Source of the DNA: Scilla litardierei
Taxonomy: Eukaryota; Streptophyta; Magnoliopsida; Asparagales; Asparagaceae
NCBI GenBank assembly: GCA_030789695.1
Contig: CM061139.1
Location: 199,427,641 to 199,491,640, forward strand
DNA: 64,000 nt
Direction of reading: 5' to 3'
Made by a program: the position numbers and the translations under genes. Below, piece after piece: positions 31,381 to 43,900 of this stretch (its first letter is position 1; each line of letters starts with the position of its first letter). The notes under the pieces were generated by a model. It worked only from the letters and a program-made list of their open reading frames with translations, was not told where the DNA came from and made no database searches.

Positions 31381-31919
31381 TGAAAAATGATAAGTGAACT
31401 ATTTTTTTCTATCATCTGTTACTGAACTTAAATAGCATATAAAAACATAGTGTCTTTGCATGCATTATATGCGAGTTTTTCATCACAGGAGATCCCACAC
31501 ATTTCCCTCTCTTAGGCCAGGCTATAGTCCAAAAATTGTAGTCCAAATGACAGGGCAAACGGCGAATTAGTAAGGATGGGTGCTAAGAAAAGCTTGATAA
31601 TAAAAATAGTGTTTTTATAAAATAGACAAGAAGGGAAAAAGACAACAAAGAACTAAAGAGAAAGTGAGGATGTTTGCCAATGATGATAACTATGAAACTA
31701 AACATATATTCTCTGCTCACCTAATCTGCATTAAATCCCTTCTTTTCTTTTCTTTTCTTTTTTAAATAAAAAAAATTTAAAAGAAGACTAATAATTAGAA
31801 TAACGAATTATTCACTTTAACCAAAAACAAAACAAAACAAAATTAAAAAAGAAAAGAAAAAAGGAAGTAAAAAAAGGTTTGGTCCCTCACCTCTCGCAAA
31901 TGTCAATCCTCAACGGTTT
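31381..31919. other. Upstream region of the bHLH gene
   Basis: AT-rich sequence with purine tracts and a TTTTC microsatellite (about 31740-31762). There is no open frame of note. It probably contains the bHLH promoter. Confidence 0.5.
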
Positions 31920-31926
31920 TATATAA
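31920..31926 (+). promoter_or_regulatory. TATA box of the bHLH gene
   Basis: TATATAA about 145 bp upstream of the ATG, with no upstream ATG in between. Confidence 0.7.
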
Positions 31927-32069
31927 GCCCCAACATCAACCTCGACCCAAATCCTTTGCATTCCATCAAACACTACAACACCCCAAACCCACAGAATTTT
32001 TTTTTTTTTCAAAAAAAAAAAAAACCAATTGTAGAAGAAGCTCAAGCAAAGCTGCAGTCGGTGAGACTC

Positions 32070-33792
32070 ATGGCTGATGACTTCGATTCAGGATTAAGCT
32101 GGTGGAGCAACACAAGGACCACCAGCAACAGCAGCAGCACCAGCTTCGACTCATCCGCCGCCATCACCGCGGCCGCGGCATCTGCCTCCTGCTCGTCAGC
32201 CACGGCCGACGCCGGCGGCATCGCCACCATCGATTCATCGTCGTTGCAAGTCCCAGCGGCCTTCAGCATGGACTGGAATCAGGCTTTACTGTAAGCCCAA
32301 AGAGCCAGCTCCCAGATTATTAACACCAACAAATAAGCAGAAGGTGTTTTGCTTTCTTGATTTCATGTCTTGATTTTATGCAGCAGAAGTGGTGCTAGTA
32401 CTCACAGTAACAGCAACCCTGGGAGCTTTCATTCGATGCTTCAAGAATCGTTGAGTTACCCATCGATCGAGCCCAGCCAGTTCTTGGTCGATCATCAAAA
32501 TCTCCATCATCATCATCAGCAGCAGCATCAGCAGCCGGGCCTGTCGATGTTGATACAAGGACTGCTAGAGCCACCACCAGAAGCCAAGGAGGCGGCCCAA
32601 CAGTCCGTTTTCGATCCCCGGGCGATGAGTTATCAGATTGGAGGCAGCAATACTAGTAATTACCATGGGAGCAGCTGCCAGCAGCAGCAGCAGATTGCGA
32701 GTGCTGGCCACTTACAGTTTGCGAACAACACGGCGTACTGGAACCCCTCCGCGGGCGCCGCCGGCGAGGCGAGGACCGGGTTTTATCCGACCGCGATGCC
32801 GGTTCAGTTCGGTTCTGCTCAGAGCTACGATCAAAAGCCGAGTTGCAGTAGCCTAACACTACTTAAGGTGCGTATAATTAATACACATGGTTCGTTTTTT
32901 TGGCGAATTTTGTCTAATTAATTAGGTTTCTCATATGTTTTCTTTTTTGTGATCTTAGTCGAATTCGGACAGTGCACAGAAGAGGAGCGGTGGAGGTGGC
33001 AGCGGCAGCCGCGGCGGCGAGCCTGCATTGAAAAAGAGCCGGGTTGAGACGCCGTCGCCATTGCCAACCTTCAAAGTACGGCTGGATCCTATAATGGTTT
33101 ACATTATTGATTGCAGTTTTGACATCTTTTAAATTTTGGTTTATTATTTTTCCTTGGATTGATTAATTGCTTTGCTTTTAAGCTTTTTAGGGTTTTATTG
33201 GTATTGTATTTGTAGGTTAGGAAAGAGAAATTAGGGGACAGAATCACTGCGCTCCAGCAACTAGTCTCGCCTTTTGGAAAGGTGATAGCTCCAACATTTT
33301 TCTCCCCTCCTTTTAACTTTCTTTCCTTCTTTCTTTCTTTCAAAATTTGTTTCTCTAGTTCTAAAAACAAAAATCTTTTTTCATTTTGATCGCTTTATAA
33401 TGATTTTCAGACTGATACCGCATCAGTTCTTCACGAGGCCATCGAGTACATCAAGTTGCTTCACGAACAAGTCAGTGTAAGTTTTGCTTTAGTCTTCGAT
33501 GATCGACCATGTCTCATTTTCTTTGGGGGGGAAATGAAATTAAGCAACACATGCATAAATAAAATCTTGATATTTTGTATGAAATCAGGTGTTAAGCACT
33601 CCATATTTAAAGAGCGGCCATCCCATGCAGCACCAGCAGGCCTCATCAGACAAGTCGAAGGAAGGGGAGGGGCCGAGGCAGGACCTGAGAAGCCGAGGGC
33701 TATGCCTGGTTCCGATCGAGAGCACGTATCCGGTGGCCAGCGAGACGATGGCCGACTTCTGGACGCCGACGTTCGGAGGGTCATACAGATAG
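32070..33792 (+). CDS. Atypical bHLH transcription factor (bHLH112/123-like)
   Basis: Six coding exons: 32070-32290, 32384-32867, 32959-33075, 33216-33281, 33411-33476, 33589-33792; all introns GT...AG, 385 codons. The N-terminal half is low complexity (Ser, Ala, His, Gln runs) and contains FSMDWNQALL and FHSMLQESL, conserved in this subfamily as I know it. The bHLH domain spans about residues 260-318: KKSRVETPSPLPTFK, then VRKEKLGDRITALQQLVSPFGK (helix 1 and loop, whole exon 4) and TDTASVLHEAIEYIKLLHEQV (helix 2, whole exon 5). The basic region lacks the E-box-reading His and Glu, so canonical E-box binding is doubtful. Relatives act in the nucleus in stress and root development; the exact role here is not inferable. 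The start is the first ATG after the TATA box. Exon 2 has tandem acceptors (CAGCAG at 32381-32386). Confidence 0.92.
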
Positions 33793-35607
33793 AGGATGCA
33801 AATTAATGTATCTATCTAGCTAGGGTTTTTTTTATCTCTAGGAGGAGAAAGCTCAAGCTACATTAACTGAGAATGATAGGGTATATAGCAAAAAAAAATG
33901 AAAAGAAAAAAAAAAGTGAAAAGAGAGGAGAAAAAGAAGGGGAAAAAAAGAGAAGGTGGCCCGAGCTAGTCTGGGACAGGTTATAAAGGGGAATGATGAG
34001 GGGCTGGAAATTGAGTTTGAGCTTCAGAGATTGCTTTAAAAATTTGGTTTTTTTTTTTTGGGAGGGAATAATTGATGATCATCATAGTATTAGTGTATTG
34101 TATTTTAAAAGAAAAATGTGAACATGCTCTGAATTTGGCCGAGAATTAGGGATGCAGAGAACTGTACAAGGGCTGTCAACACCTCTCTATTTTTATCTTC
34201 TTCTTTTTTCCCGAGAAAAAAAATAGTAAAAATAAAGACAAGGAATAATTGAGTTCAAGTGTGAGGCCTTTTTGTCTGGGGGAATCCTGCTTTTTTGGTT
34301 TGTTTATTTGTTTTGATGGTGGTAGTGGAAGTCAGAGGCTGACCCACTTGGAATTGAAACATGCATGTAGTCAAGACTTTATTTGTTGGCTGATATTATT
34401 ATGCATAGATACATTAATTTCAATGGTTTTTGTGTGAGCTATAGAGAGAATTAGTTCCCTATAAGAATTTTTTTAATTAAAGATCGATGTAAAGGACAAG
34501 ATAGAAAGAGAGAATGCTTTTTTGTGAGGGAGAAGGTTATTCTTGGTTGTATATGGATGCCATTGTTCTGTCTGTCTTGCTTTGGAGATTCTCATTGCGT
34601 TCATAGGGTCATATGCATGCTTTCACTAGGAAAAATCTCACTTTTAGAAAGAGGGACATGAAAGCTTAGGAAGATTCAGGCTATCGCAGATTTTGGGATA
34701 TTGCGCATGAATTGACGAGTGAATGCTCATCCAAACTTGTATTCTTAATGTTATCATTCTACAAGTTTTAGAGGACCTGATCGAAGACTTCCAATAGTCA
34801 GTCAACTAGGGTTGTAAAGTATGCATCTTGATTCTTGTGTGAAAGACAATGGTAGAAACCAGGAAGGTACGCATCAAGTACCTCGGCCTGCAGGTAAACA
34901 AGAAAAGGTACTACGCATGAGAGTTGCTGGGTTGGAAAAGAAAACAAAAATATCACACTTCTGATATCCCTATAAGAAAACATCTTGATATCATTGATAT
35001 CACTAGGTCTCTCTTCATATCTGCTTCTGTTGCCTGGTTTCTATGGTCCACACCCCACTTATTGTGTTGGATCCCCATGCACCTCCCTAACACTTAGGAT
35101 AGGTATACAATGGCGCATATATAATCCCAAGTCCGAACTCCTCCGAGACGTCACCTAGGCATAAAACCAAACACCGGGCACAAGCGAGAGTTGTCACCAA
35201 CAACCAACCCCCTCAATGATCTTTAGTTGATGTTCCCTCTACACCTATGCAGGCTTCTTCAGTTTTGAGTTCTCTTTCTCATCGTAATCCCCCCAACACT
35301 ATCCTCACTCGCTTGCTTGGTATGCTTGGTGTGTAACATGCCTGCATTAATTAGGCTCCTTTGATTGGTGTGTAACTTCATCGTGTTCTATTTTTGAATC
35401 TAATAATATGGGAATTATACATGAATTCTTGCTTGATCAAGCTACAAGGTTCACATTTTATGTAAAAAGGGTTCTGTCTACAGAGAAACGATGATATTGG
35501 CAAATTCTTCACCCCAGAGACTTTTGAACCCAGGCTCGGCTTAGTATTCATGGGCTACAATTTACAATCTAAAAGGTTTACTGCAAGAATTTTGTTTCCA
35601 GTGTGCG
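33793..35607. other. 3' flank of the bHLH gene and intergenic DNA
   Basis: It probably includes the bHLH 3' UTR (purine-rich runs, about 33793-34120). Beyond that I see no gene or repeat ends. Confidence 0.45.
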
Positions 35608-35849
35608 CAGGAATGATAACCGGGCCTCGAACTAGGCCCATCGGCCCCTATGCTGGTCCAAAATTTTATCGATAGGCCCCGACCCCAAGATTCTTGGGTA
35701 AGTCTCAGCACTAACATCTAAAATGAAACGGGCCTAATTTTCGGCATTCATTGCTACCCATTTTCTTGATACGGCTAGGGGCCAGGCCAGACTTTTTCCG
35801 GGCTAGAACTGGGGCCTTCGGACCAGCCCAGACGTATTAGCATCCCTAG
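35608..35849. mobile_element. Short inverted-end element, same style as 30026-30474
   Basis: About 240 bp running from CAGGAATGATAACCGGGCC to GTATTAGCATCCCTAG. The ends are imperfect inverted repeats (AGGAATGATAA / AGGGATGCTAA). The interior is rich in GGGCC/GGCCC. A target duplication is not clear. Confidence 0.45.
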
Positions 35850-35977
35850 TTCGGTGTTGCAAATAGCGACTATGGTGGAAACCATGTATAAAATAAAAAA
35901 ATAATGATATAAACAATTAAAAATTTAAAATATGAAATGCAATGGAAATGAAAATACAAAAGTAAAAATTACATTTC

Positions 35978-36090
35978 TGTTGTAAGCTTGGCGGCTATGG
36001 AACCCAGTAGCCTTGTATTTATAAAATTAGGGTTACATAATGGGTGGATACCCAATATATTAATGGGCCTACAAAAGCCCGCTCATAACA
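35978..36090 (-). repeat. 3' LTR of a minus-strand Copia fragment
   Basis: 113 bp, TG...CA, clearly homologous to the LTRs at 2940 and 9483 (shared GTAGCC, GGGTTACATAATGGGTGGAT). It is followed by the same repeated 3' module (AAACCCAGTG blocks, 36170-36430). The partner LTR is not in this region. Confidence 0.75.
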
Positions 36091-36454
36091 CTTCCCATTA
36101 TCCATCCCTTGTTGTAAGCTAGGCATAGGAGCGCTTCAGGGTTCATAGAGCTTATCTGACCATGGGAGTATGGATACTTCTGGATCCTAAGTTAAGAGTT
36201 CGTGCCTCGTTAAAACCTTTGTCATGGAAAACCCAGTGGGAAATACCAATGGCTAAGGGAAAAGAGTACAAGTCTCATTAACTTCCCCTGATCGATGGAT
36301 ATCATCAGAGGTGGATACTTCTGGATCCAGAGTTGATCTGGTTGCCTCGTTAAAACCTTTGGCTATGGAAAACCCAGTGACAAAACCAATAGCTAAGGGG
36401 GAAAAAGTACAACGCAACATTAACTCCCCCTGTTGCGTACAAGCTTCAGGCTTG

Positions 36455-36905
36455 TTGATCTTTCAACTGTCTCATCCTAATTTCTATTACAAGTTTTCTA
36501 AAGGTACAGCGAGGTAAAGCTTTACTAAATAGATCTGTCAGGTTGTTGCAAGACTGGATCTGCTGGATGTCGATCTAGTTGTCTACTTGTTGTTCATGCG
36601 TCCAGAAGACTTTGGAGGAAATGTGCTTCGTCCTGTCACCTTTGATGTAGCCACTTCGTAGTTGAGCTATGCAGGCAGCATTGTCTTCGAACATGGTGGT
36701 TGGTTCAAGATCTCCCATCTTCAGGTCGGTTGTCACAAGGATGTGGTGGATGACTGAACGATACTCTAAGTCTGGAAGGTCTGAAGGTAATGCTTTATAG
36801 CGAGGAGTTGAGAGCTGGATGGTAAGAGTTGGTTTGATTGGAGGAGATTCAAACAACCAGGGCCTACTTGCTTCGGGGCAAAGTAATTTGAGAGGCGCAA
36901 ACATA
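36455..36905 (-). pseudogene. Copia RNase H fragment
   Basis: The minus-strand frame contains MFEDNAACIAQ and GDRTKHISSKVFWTHEQQ, the RNase H end of Copia pol, with a decayed LTDLFSKALP-like tail toward 36500. It belongs to the same element as the LTR at 35978. It is cut at about 36905, where an opposite-strand Copia fragment starts. Confidence 0.75.
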
Positions 36906-39250
36906 AGGAGATCGAGAATAAGGACTGGAGAAACAACATGTTATATTTTCAAGAAACCAAGACATTGGAAGAGAGATAACCTAGGGATGATAAACAGAGA
37001 CAATGAGAATATGCCAGCATCTTTGTCAGTTGCAATTATGCAGACGGATGAGGTGAGAAGTGTTGAGGCCTATGATGTACTCACAACATGCTCGTCAAAT
37101 GTTGAGAATCATGCATGGGTCATGGATTCAGAGTCAATGGTCCATAGGACACCAAATAGAGAGTGCTTTCATACATATCAAAGGAAAGAGGATGAATCAA
37201 TTTTTATGGATAACAATGGCTAGTGCAAGGCTGTTGGAGTTGGTTTGTTGACAATCAAGATGTTCGATGGTGTGGTGCACATACTTACTATTGTGTGGCA
37301 TGTTCCAGAGCTGAGAATGTAACGCCCCGCTCCCGAGGATACCCGATGAGTACGAATCCGCATCAGGTATTCCCGAAGAGCGGATGCTACGAAGAGAAAT
37401 AGAAACAGAGAAACTCATTGATTTCTTTGAGGCATTCGATTCCATGGGTTGCAAGGTTACAATAGATAAGGAAGCTCTTAAAATATCGATGGGTTCAATG
37501 GTGGTGATGAGAGGTGAAAATGTCAGTGAGATGAAAAAATCACTGATTTCTTCGAGGCATTGGATTCCATGGGTTGCAAGGTTACAACAGATAAGGAAGC
37601 TCTAAAAATATCGATGGGTTCAATGGTGGTGATGAGACGTGAAAATGTCAGAGATTTATATTTGTCGAAAGGGATGATAACCATAGGTGATTCCAATATC
37701 AAAGTCAAGAGTTTGCAGGAGACTATTCGACTAGGCTGTGGCATCTCAGACTCGGACATGTCGCGGAGAAAAGCTTGAAGGCTTTGAGGAAGCGTGGTCT
37801 AATCAAATGGGTGAATTTCAAGAAGCTGGATCTTTACGAAGATTGTTTTTATAGTAAGCAGATGAAGGTTAGTTTCAGTGAGGGAAAGCATGACACAGGA
37901 TGTATTCTTAAGTATGCTCACACTGATATTTGGTATCCTGCACCAGTTTACTCTCTTTGTGGATCTTGTTACTTCATATCGTTCATTGATGGTTTCTCAA
38001 GGAAAATTTAGTTGTAGGCAATGAAGTAAAATTAGGAGGCGTTTGAAATGTACAAAGCATGGAAGACCCTTATGAAGAACTCAAATGGAAAAGAAGCTAA
38101 AAATACTGAGATCTAATAATGGTGAAAAGTTTACTTTTTCTAAGTTTAAGAAATTCTGTCAAGAGTAGGAAGTAAAGAGGCATTTCACTACACGTGGAGA
38201 ACCGCAGTCTAATGAAGTTGTGTAGAGGATGAATAAGACACTTCTAGAGAATGTGAGGAGTCTCAGATTTACATCAAGTTTGTCGAAGGAATTTTTGGCC
38301 AAAGCTATATCGACCCCAACATATTTGGTGAACAGCATTTCATCTTCAGTTATCTATGAGAAAATTCCAGAGAATGTTTGGATATGGAAGCCAGTGAATC
38401 TAGATAGCTTTGTGTGTTTAGATTACCAGTTTATGTTCACAGGAAAAGTGACAAGGTCGGCACCAAAAGAAGGAAGTGTGTCTGTTTGGATACATGGATA
38501 GTATCGATGGTTATATGCTTTGAAGTCCAGATTCTAAACAAATCTTGGTTGGTCGACAAGTGACATTTGACTAGTCGATGGTGCTGTAAGGAAACGCTTC
38601 AGAAAATACCAAAACAGGTGGAGGCAAGGAGGTGCCAAACAAGGTAATGGTACGTATTCCAAATCACAAGATCGGTATAGATGTTGGCAAAGAAGTGGCG
38701 GTTGATGGAGAGAGTCCACATGAGGTTACTACTACTGGTAGTGATTTTAGTGTGAGTTCTAATCGAGGTGGAGATTCTAGAGCTCCTATGGATGACTCTG
38801 TTACTAGCAGAGTGGGACGGCGCACCTGAAGGCTCTAGCTCGCTATAAGAACAACATGAATTTGGCTTTTACATTACATGCATATGGAGATCCTACGACA
38901 GATAGGTTTATAGTGGATGCATTGTGTTTGGACAAAAACTCATGGTGGATGTGTGCTAGGAGAAATGTCGACATGATAGTGCATCCCACTGAAATTCTCA
39001 ATAAAGAGAATCCGACGGTGTACAAGTAGGTGGTGAAGTTTGAGCCGTGCTCAAATTTATTTTCCTTGATGAGGTGCTAAGGGATCGTGAAGTGGCACTG
39101 AAAGACACTACGTATTTTGCTTCAGGTATGGATTTAGGAGATATGATAAATTCAAAGATTCGCCTTCAGAACGGGATTCGTTGGGCACTCGGTTAGTTGG
39201 TGATGCTTAGAGCGAAGCTCACTAGCCAAGTGCATTGACCTCAAAATGAA
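36905..39250 (+). pseudogene. Plus-strand Copia gag-protease-integrase remnant
   Basis: In order: a decayed zinc knuckle (CYIFKKPRHWKRDN, about 36935), a protease region with HAWVMDSESMVHRT where the expected DSG serine-glycine is lost, and a gag-pre-integrase stretch (DSMGCKVT). Then come integrase-like pieces (FSEGKHDTGCILKYAHTDIW, FISFIDGFSRK, and MNKTLLENVRS to about 38500). Many stops and frameshifts break it. A fragment starting TGTAACGCCCCGC (37319) and a tandem duplication (37415-37650) interrupt it. Reverse transcriptase and RNase H are not recognisable. Confidence 0.7.
37410..37660 (+). repeat. Tandem duplication in the Copia remnant
   Basis: A block of about 127 bp, containing ATTCCATGGGTTGCAAGGTT and ATCGATGGGTTCAATGGTGG, occurs twice with a few substitutions. 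Confidence 0.75.
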
Positions 39251-40932
39251 GTGGTCTGTTTTTGAAGGTGTAGGATATGGAGTTTTGGTTTGGTTCAGGC
39301 TTTATGGTGTGTTTGTATCAAGATGGAGTATTGAAAAGTATGATACAAAGCACTAAACATATCTCGGGATTAATCTAAGATTTTTTGGATTTTTTTTTAG
39401 AGTTTTAGAGCCTGAAATGATTTCCTAGAAGCCTAGCCTAACAGAATTTCAAGAATTTATTCAGCACGGAAACCCACGAGTGGATGCATGTATACAGCCC
39501 ACAGTTGCACACACGCTAGTGCGGGTGCAGCCTGCGCATGCATGCACGGAGCGGATGCAACGGCGCACGCGGGGTGCAGATTCGATCCGTTTTCGATCCG
39601 TTTTAAGAATACAAGCCTGTTAAAGCTTCTAGGGTTTTATATGATGTTTTGACTATGGGTTTGATGCAATTTTCGAGCAGCTTTCAAGTGGATTTTATAC
39701 AAGTTTGTGGCTAACTTTAGAAACTACAGAGCGCAAAATGAGGGCCAATGAAGGGTTGTTTGAGAGTTTTTCTCCATTATTTTCTTCTCCGAATTCTTAG
39801 CTGGTTTGGTTTATTCCCTTGAAACAAACACCATAACTTGTAATCCACGATTATTGAAGCATTGCTGATCTTTCTAATTGGATGTATACCAAGTATTGGA
39901 TGTAACTAGTATAAATCTTGGTGTTAGGTGTGTGTATATCTTTTGTTTTGCGTTGCTTTTATATATATTCATGTGTTCCAGATTTGTAGAAGAAAGTCAC
40001 TTGCTTCGTTACTTCCAACATCATATGATTATTATTAACTTGAAATTTCGCGGGACGATTGCTTATTAGCCTATCAAGAGGGCGTAGAAGACAAAGCGAG
40101 ATGATCTCAGTCACCCCCAACATCATATGATTATTATTAACTTGTATGGTATAATCTCCAAATGAACTATTTCATTGCAAAGCCAGATGGCATCATCGAT
40201 GTATCTTATTTTTTTTCATTTAATTTGACTTTCTTTAAGAATACCAAATTTGCTTCCGATTCAATAGCTCTCTTATGAGTTTAATTGCACATCTTTTTTA
40301 GCTTTTCAATAAAAAGATATAAGACCCCATTTCTATGCACTTCTTTAATTGCACTTGCTTATACAAACAATATGTTAAATATGTATATAGTCAACAACTA
40401 ACAAGTTAATCAATAAATTAAGTGGCTTTAATTAAAGTTCTCCATCTGATTGGGCTCTTCGTGACACTTAATTGATTGGGACAGTATGAGGCCGTGCATT
40501 TGGCTTTTAATGAGACATTTACCAAATCTAAGACACCACAACACATCATCACCTCCTGTATTTATAAAGGATAAAGACAACAGAACTCCCCCCTTCATAT
40601 TTGCATCATTGCATGCTTTAAAGATTTCGCTAGACTTTCATATAGTGAAAGAGAGAAACAACCAAGAAAGCAACAGTTTATTATTTTTCTTGATACATCG
40701 GAAAGGAAAAGCAACAGTTTATTACAAGCGACACTATATACTGATGGAAACAGCTTACAATACAGAATGCTGTAACTAAGCATAACTATGTCAAACACCT
40801 TGACGACAAGAACCAAATAAACTCACAATATAACATGAAGACAACAATGGGAGAAGCAGGAGACGCAAAACAGAGAATGCAACTATAACAATGTAACTGC
40901 AAATGAGATTTATGATGAAGTACTCGTGCAGA
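39251..40932. other. Intergenic, downstream of the quinone reductase
   Basis: No gene recognised. A 28-bp string (CCAACATCATATGATTATTA...) occurs twice at about 40015 and 40116. The stretch next to 40932 likely holds the 3' UTR of the minus-strand gene. Confidence 0.45.
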
Positions 40933-43900
40933 TCAAGAGGATCCCTTGAACTTCTTTGCGATGGTCGCAAAGTACTGGCCCTGGTGGAAGGCTTGCTCCA
41001 GCTCGAGCTCAGTTGGGGTTCTTGAGCCATCGCCTGCGTAAGTTCCAGATCCATAGGGGCTGCCTCCCTTCACCTGCTCCATCTCAAACATCCCAGCACC
41101 GAAAGTGTAACCGACAGGTACAAAGATCATTCCATGATGGACCAGCTGTGTTATGGCTGTCAAACTGCAGAAAGCGTAAATTATTATATCAGGGTTCAAG
41201 ATCACAATTCAATAGATCGTCAGGTATTTTGGTTAGGGTCGGAAGGAACTACTGCAGCCCTCTTTCTGCATATGATTGCTAGGATGTGTCTAATTAAGCT
41301 GGATTGCGTTATTTCTTACTAAAGAACAGACTGCCATAAACTTACATGTAAGGTTTTGAAATATTTAAATGTAAAGAAGACTGCTTACACATGAAGTGAA
41401 GAAATTTGGAAATTGATAAAATGGTCTTCAGAAAGCAACTGATTTGGATATCAAAAAGAAATTGCGGGTGAAAAGGCAATAGCAGCACCGATGGTAGCTG
41501 AGTTTTGAAGTGCTGAACGCAAATAAGTGCAGGTAGGATTGTTGATTATTAATATGAGATCAACATCCGCTAACCATAGATAAATTAGATATATTAGGCG
41601 ACCTGTGATTTGGTGGCACATTAGTGTCGGGCATAGAAATAATCCAAAATCCATACACAATAATCCAGAGATAGTTATTGTTTGCATATGTGCGTGTGCG
41701 TTCCTCTTCTGAATACATGTATAATTGACTCATGCGAGCGTGCACGTGTATCGGATTGTTATTTATACACGAAAGAACCCATCTATGGTAAAACGATATA
41801 TAAAACAATTAGCTTTTGTCATAATGGGGCATCTCCTCTGGTAAATATTTTTAAGGTTAGAAATTACATATGCATTCATTATAGAATCGGGCACGAGTGG
41901 ACAAGCATGTCGTTCTACATGTGTCACATTTGTACACATCGATCTTATATTGTGGGAAGCATCCTACATGCCATAGGTGGCAACAAAAAATAAGCAGAGA
42001 AGTAAATAAGAAATCATGATTAAAGTTTCGCGCTGCCTAATAAACAGATAACCTTAGGGGGCTGAACATGGGTAACTAGGAATCTGAATGCTTCTAGCAA
42101 CAAAAAGGCTAATGCAATACTTAAGGGGAAGCATGGAAATTCTTACGCGGTAGTCTCCTGACCGCCTCCCTGAGATCCTGTGCTAAAGAAGATTCCAGCA
42201 GGCTTGCCCGCAAGCCGCTGGCTTCTCCATAGTCCCCCAGTTGCATCTAGGAAGGCTTTGAATTGTGCAGCCATCATTCCAAATCTAGTTGGGAACCCGA
42301 AGATAATTCCATCGGCCTCAGCCAGTTCATTTGGAGTGATGACTGGAACTTCGCTCTTGGGAGGTGCACTCATCTTTGAAAGGACGTCCTCATGGAGAGT
42401 TTCAGGTACCTGTTTACAAGTTTGTAAGATTGTCATAATAATCCAGAAAGATAAGTAAATATGTTTCTATTTTCCTTGCAAAACAGTAGCATACAGGTTA
42501 TCATGTCAACCTGAAGCCAGAACATCAACATAATGAGTCAATGACATTGTAGAGTAGTAATTTATACATCAGCATTATTGAGCAGAGTAGCTTTATTGGC
42601 ATCTAGAACTTAAATCACTGTGGAATTTGCGATCTGATGTGTCAAAGAAGCGCGTAAAAAGTCAAACTACAAGTTTCTCAGGAGAAAAAAACATCAAATT
42701 CCAATTGTCCATGTTACTAGTCTTTAGAAGTAAAATAAAGATGCATGCAAATTTAAAATAACAGCACTAACACATCAGGCAAGTATGGGGAAAATCAAAC
42801 TTTTTGTAAGAGGTTATCTAAAAAGATGCCTCCACTTTAGAGTCCATGTCATGGACAAAGGCGGTCCACTTTCCAAAGTAAATTGCATAATCCTTAAATT
42901 AAGAAATCAATGGAATCAGGTGTCTCTCACTAGAAGTGTGGTTGTTATTTTATTATAGAACAAACGTTTATGTTCTATAAAACCCACCTTCGAAATAATC
43001 AAATGTGTTTCTTATCGAACCTTTAATGATTGATTTTTTAATAATGCTCGGCATAGTTTAACCACAAAAACAGGAACCGATAACAGGAAGTGACTTTGGC
43101 CCAGCCCAAATTCGATTTTGATCTACATGTATAAGCTGGTAGATGATTTTTTTTTGCTTTTATTCAAAGGTGAAGCAGAATATTAATATTTTGTCAAATT
43201 TGAGTGGCAAGTCTTGTAACACCCTTTACTCCACTTAGAAAATGTAGTCAGGATGCAAACACAAACCTGCCATAGCTTAGCTTCCACCCCTTCGACAGAT
43301 GACGCGCCCTTTTTAATCTCCTCTGCTAACTTCTCAACATGTCCGTACATTGAGTAGTAACTGTACATCAATTCAACACGTCAGTATGAAATGGAAAATA
43401 TAGCTTAATTATGTTCCGAACTACTAGACATATCAGCCCACCACTGACACATCAAAGAATAGATGAACCGTTTATAATCAGAAAGCAATGTCACCCTATG
43501 TTGCACGCACACAAACACACCGCCACAAGGTCGATACGACACAAGATAGTGGCACTCATACAAATTCTAATAAGTAACATTTTAATAAAGACATTAAACA
43601 TATAAGTATCATGTCCAGCACGTGTGTCCCACAAGCGTGCTGACACGTGTGTCAAACACAACACAACTTCATGGTTGAAGTGTTAGTCCTACCAAGATGG
43701 CACCAAAGCAATGTATATCTACAAAAATGAAAAACATAGAACTCGTGAATTTTTATATTACTTTTAATACGTAAGTAATTTTTTTAGGAATGAGGCAGTA
43801 ACTGAAGGATACAACCAATGATCATGACATTCAGAACAAATCCCCAGTATTGCGGTTCCAGGCCTTATAGCTACCTATTTCAACTATCTTAATCTCACAC

